DNA of 8,373 nucleotides. Origin: Pelethousia sp002409725 (lineage in GTDB: Bacteria > Bacillota > Clostridia > Christensenellales > CAG-138). A program made the translations under genes and the position numbers. Every line of letters begins with the position of its first letter. The first letter of the stretch is position 1. Positions 6,393-8,373 of this stretch are shown here, in pieces. The DNA lies in assembly GCA_937915455.1 (NCBI GenBank), contig CALDNN010000076.1, positions 1 to 8,373 on the forward strand, read 5' to 3'. Under the pieces are notes generated by a model. That model did no database searches and was not told the DNA's origin. It saw only the letters and a program-made list of their open reading frames with translations.

Positions 6393-6403
6393 TCGCAGCA
6401 TCT

Positions 6404-6419
6404 TGTTTCACGTGGAACA
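6404..6419 (-). promoter_or_regulatory. parS site 1 of the upstream cluster
   Basis: On the minus strand it reads TGTTCCACGTGAAACA, the exact Bacillus-type parS. It is the copy nearest the parA promoter and is oriented opposite to the other two in this cluster. Confidence 0.93.
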
Positions 6420-6447
6420 AGGAGGTACAAGCATAATGATACAAAAA

Positions 6448-6463
6448 CGTTCCACGTGAAACA
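6448..6463 (+). promoter_or_regulatory. parS site 2 of the upstream cluster
   Basis: CGTTCCACGTGAAACA matches consensus parS at 15 of 16 positions; only the outer first base differs. It is 28 bases from site 1. Confidence 0.9.
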
Positions 6464-6484
6464 TCGGCCGCCCTCGTATTTCTT

Positions 6485-6500
6485 TGTTCCACGTGAAACA
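6485..6500 (+). promoter_or_regulatory. parS site 3 of the upstream cluster
   Basis: TGTTCCACGTGAAACA is an exact Bacillus-type parS. It lies 21 bases from site 2, making three sites within 97 bases. Confidence 0.93.
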
Positions 6501-6541
6501 TTGCAGAATGTTCATAAGTTCCGGGCTTGACATATATAGAT

Positions 6542-6581
6542 GCTCCAAAGTACCGGGGGGCTGGCACCCCGGTACCCCGCC
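6542..6581 (+). repeat. GC-rich intergenic repeat, copy A
   Basis: This 40-base stretch begins GCTCCAA and contains GGGGGGCTGGCACCCC followed by GTACCCCGCC. It matches copy B at 6698-6737 with a few changes and one gain and loss of a base. The GGGG-CTGGCA-CCCC core can form a hairpin. It is not in any gene. Confidence 0.8.
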
Positions 6582-6697
6582 GGGAGCGGCCCCCGCCTAA
6601 GCCTCCATTCGCATCTGCAAACCGAGCGGGCGGGCTTATGCCCACGGTGCTTGTACTAAAGGTAAAGTAGGGGGAGCGCTTTTGAGAGTTTGGGCAA

Positions 6698-6775
6698 GCT
6701 CCAAGCTCCGGGGGGCTGGCACCCCCCGTACCCCGCCACAGGGGGCGCGTGCCCCCTGTACCCCCGCTGGGGGCG
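6698..6775 (+). repeat. GC-rich intergenic repeat, copy B (longer form)
   Basis: After the part shared with copy A (6698-6737), this copy continues with a second hairpin-like block, ACAGGGGGCGCGTGCCCCCTGT (6736-6759 region), then CCCCCGCTGGGGGCG. Bases 6722-6755 are identical to the reverse complement of 8340-8373 at the end of the window. It is likely a member of a multi-copy genomic repeat family. Confidence 0.8.
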
Positions 6776-6949
6776 AGGGTTACGCAGTTCGCAATAGTCG
6801 CAACGCTCCCCTATGTCGCGCTGCTCCTTTGCTTACTGGGCGTTTGACTCGCTTCATCCGCCACAGGCGGCGCTCGGCTCCCGCCCCCCAGACCCCCTGC
6901 CAATAAAGCTTCGCTGTTGATTTTGTTGCCATTGACGCCCATATGTATC

Positions 6950-6965
6950 GCGGCTTCGCAGCCGC
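6950..6965. repeat. Small inverted repeat
   Basis: GCGGCT (6950-6955) and AGCCGC (6960-6965) form a perfect six-pair stem with a TCGC loop. No T-run follows, so a terminator is not supported. It may be part of the extended intergenic repeat. Confidence 0.5.
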
Positions 6966-7116
6966 CTTCGGCATGTGCTCGCCGCTCTACTGTGCAAATT
7001 GTGGGCTTCTTTGTGTTTTATGGTTCACCCTGCCCCTGTTTCTTGATAATCTGTTTACAGTTTGGAAATGGAATTAGGGGGAAAGATATGCTATATATAA
7101 AAGGTAACGTTATGCC

Positions 7117-7124
7117 AAAGGAGG
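7117..7124 (+). promoter_or_regulatory. Ribosome binding site of the lipoprotein gene
   Basis: AAAGGAGG is a near-perfect anti-16S match, ten bases before ATG 7135. The spacing is slightly long but there is no better in-frame start, and the signal peptide begins at this ATG. Confidence 0.75.
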
Positions 7125-7134
7125 AAAACCTTAC

Positions 7135-8265
7135 ATGCGAAGCCGCATTTTAATAACATTGATCCTGTGCCTGATCCTGACCGTGGGCTGTTCCGCGCCG
7201 CTGGCCTTCCCGCCGGAAGGGACGGCGGAGCCGGCAAACGCACCGCTCGAGGGTACCCCTGCGCCCGAGTCGCCCGCGCCCACCGCTATGCCGATAGCGG
7301 CAAATGCCAGCCGCAGCTTTTCCTATGCTGCGCTTAATGGAGACACGGCGTATTGGTGCACCAGCTCCGGCGTGCTGGCCATGAACGCCACGGGCGAAGG
7401 CAAGGTTTTGAGCGAGGTAAAGGCTTGCAAGCCGCTGGTGATGGATGATTACCTCTATGTGGTAGAGGAAAAAACGGATGTCACCGACGAGGTGGCCTGG
7501 CCGGTACCTTCGGATGCCGTAACGGCCAGCAACATCCTGCGCATCCCTTTAGACGGCGGCGAGGCCGAGCAGATTTATACGACGACCTATATCAACACCA
7601 TCGCCGCGGCTGACGGACGGTTATATTTCAGCACCACGCAGGGCGAGGCCCTGCAGGATGCTGGCGGGCTGTTCTCCATTGACGCCAAAGGCGGGGATGA
7701 GCGGCTGCTGGCCGAGGATTGTGCCAGGCTTTCCACCTTGCAGGATGATTATGTTTACTACATGGGCGTGGCCGAAGAATCCGCCGCCTTTTTCCGGGTA
7801 CACATCGAGGGCGGCGAGGCGGAGCAGCTTCTTGCCGGCCCGGCTATGCCCGTTACGCCCCTGGCCTATCAGGGGGACATCTATTATGTGAATACGGATT
7901 TCACCTCCGCGGAGGCGGAAAACAACCTCACCATCATGCGCCTTAGGGATGGAAAGAGCGAAGTGCTGGGCGGGGGTTTTAAGGCCCATGAGCTGCTGGG
8001 CATATGGGATGGCAAGCTCTATTACGCGGCTCCATCCAGCAACGAGCAAGGCCTGCTTTCCCTGGTGCGGATCGACCTGGCCACGCTGGATTGCGAAACC
8101 CTGCGCAAGGAAGCCGCGAGCCAATTCGCGGCCCTCTCGGGCGCATACGTAGCCTATAGCGATTATGCGCCCGTGTATGCGGCCACGGAGCTCAAGCTCA
8201 TGCCCCTCCCCGGCGAGGAGCCTATTACGCTGAAGATCGAGGACGTGGTGAAGAGCCAGGGGTAA
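7135..8265 (+). CDS. Predicted lipoprotein with beta-propeller-like repeats (DUF5050-like)
   Basis: This 376-residue protein starts with a signal peptide: MRSR, a hydrophobic run (5-17) and lipobox LTVGC, with C19 as the likely lipidated residue. It should be anchored to the outer face of the cell membrane. Residues 20-57 are a Pro/Ala/Glu/Thr-rich linker. The rest shows repeated blade-like units: a short (D/N)G-x-(L/A/I)Y strand motif (NGDTAYW, DDYLYVV, DGRLYFS, DDYVYYM, QGDIYYV, DGKLYYA), each followed by a strand with a (I/R)x(L/I)DGG or similar turn. This is like DUF5050 or TolB-type propeller proteins. No catalytic residues are evident, and a binding or sensing role is only a guess. It appears to be a single-gene unit, with a terminator after it and GC-rich repeats on both sides. 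I do not recognise a named gene. Confidence 0.85.
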   Translation: MRSRILITLILCLILTVGCSAPLAFPPEGTAEPANAPLEGTPAPESPAPTAMPIAANASRSFSYAALNGDTAYWCTSSGVLAMNATGEGKVLSEVKACKPLVMDDYLYVVEEKTDVTDEVAWPVPSDAVTASNILRIPLDGGEAEQIYTTTYINTIAAADGRLYFSTTQGEALQDAGGLFSIDAKGGDERLLAEDCARLSTLQDDYVYYMGVAEESAAFFRVHIEGGEAEQLLAGPAMPVTPLAYQGDIYYVNTDFTSAEAENNLTIMRLRDGKSEVLGGGFKAHELLGIWDGKLYYAAPSSNEQGLLSLVRIDLATLDCETLRKEAASQFAALSGAYVAYSDYAPVYAATELKLMPLPGEEPITLKIEDVVKSQG

Positions 8266-8285
8266 AGTCTCTTTAGAACATGCAG

Positions 8286-8326
8286 CGGCCCGGCGCAAAT
8301 AAAAAGCGCCGGGCCGTGTTGGTTTT
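8286..8326 (+). terminator. Rho-independent terminator of the lipoprotein gene
   Basis: A perfect 11-base-pair GC-rich stem joins 8286-8296 to 8306-8316, with a nine-base A-rich loop. TGTTGGTTTT follows, a T-rich but interrupted tail. It begins 20 bases after the stop codon. Confidence 0.82.
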
Positions 8327-8339
8327 ACACAAACCCACA

Positions 8340-8373
8340 GGGGCACGCGCCCCCTGTGGCGGGGTACGGGGGG
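8340..8373 (-). repeat. GC-rich intergenic repeat, inverted copy cut by window edge
   Basis: The reverse complement is identical over 34 bases to 6722-6755 of copy B. The copy runs off the window, so its full length is unknown. Together with copy B it brackets the lipoprotein gene in inverted orientation. Confidence 0.85.

Larger units (their letters stand above)
6501..7134. other. Long non-coding stretch between parS cluster and lipoprotein gene
   Basis: I see no credible gene in this 634-base stretch. Open frames in it run through GC-rich repeat sequence and give low-complexity peptides rich in A, P and R. It holds two direct copies of a GC-rich repeat, several short hairpins (for example 6858-6870 and 6950-6965), and an AT-rich end (about 7040-7110) that probably carries the lipoprotein promoter. 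TTGGAA (7062-7067) with TATGCT (7087-7092) is a weak candidate with a 19-base spacer. Confidence 0.6.

Noticed and set aside
6436..6459. Tiny frame ATG to TGA between parS sites 1 and 2, preceded by GGAGG
   Set aside because: Seven codons that run into a parS site; no sign of selection as a peptide is visible.
6527..6532. Perfect TTGACA as a promoter -35
   Set aside because: No acceptable -10 hexamer lies 16-18 bases downstream, only GC-rich repeat sequence.
6542..6775. Repeats as a CRISPR array
   Set aside because: Only two diverged copies, GC-run hairpins rather than regular repeat-spacer units, and no cas genes.
6682..6906. Plus-strand open frame of 74 codons
   Set aside because: It runs through the GC-rich repeat and gives a low-complexity A/P/R-rich peptide without a ribosome site.
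6917..7153. Plus-strand open frame of 78 codons overlapping the lipoprotein start
   Set aside because: No ribosome site, composition unlike the genes here, and it overlaps the promoter region and start of the lipoprotein gene.

Overview
The window looks like chromosome from a GC-rich member of the Firmicutes (class Clostridia; a gut Clostridia-type lineage is my guess). The grounds are strong AGGAGG-type ribosome binding sites, a Soj/Spo0J-type ParA/ParB pair with Bacillus-type parS sites, a typA gene, a ModE-like regulator beside yqeC and yqeB, and a GC-rich intergenic repeat. No RNA gene, CRISPR array, transposase or phage gene is visible.

Layout. Bases 1-65 hold the probable 3' end of an unidentified + strand gene and a terminator. 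A good promoter then drives typA (191-2017, +), which ends in a textbook terminator at 2045-2082. A small AT-rich GNAT acetyltransferase gene (2122-2601, -) follows and looks foreign to its surroundings. Next comes a tightly packed five-gene minus-strand operon, in transcription order parA (6309-5521), parB (5509-4625), a ModE-like regulator (4620-4267), yqeC (4270-3557) and yqeB (3579-2737). Gaps are 11 and 4 bases, followed by overlaps of 4 and 23 bases. A clear promoter with TTGTGT, a 17-base spacer and TATAAT lies upstream of parA. Its -35/spacer region carries a perfect 6+1+6 palindrome. From 6404 to 6500 there are three parS sites, and a fourth lies inside yqeC. Bases 6501-7134 have no convincing gene and contain a GC-rich, hairpin-forming repeat. 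A predicted lipoprotein gene (7135-8265, +) with beta-propeller-like repeats and a terminator closes the window. The last 34 bases are an inverted copy of the GC-rich repeat.

How the genes work together. ParA, ParB and parS form the chromosome segregation system, with ParB loading on parS and ParA acting on the ParB-DNA complex. YqeC and YqeB are known as accessory proteins of selenium-dependent molybdenum hydroxylases. A ModE-type winged-helix protein fits molybdenum-related control. The striking point is that both sets appear to share one transcript, with a parS site embedded in yqeC. Clustered parS sites also suggest that the window lies in the origin-proximal part of the chromosome. No hydroxylase structural gene is present here. 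TypA, the acetyltransferase and the lipoprotein appear to be separate transcription units.
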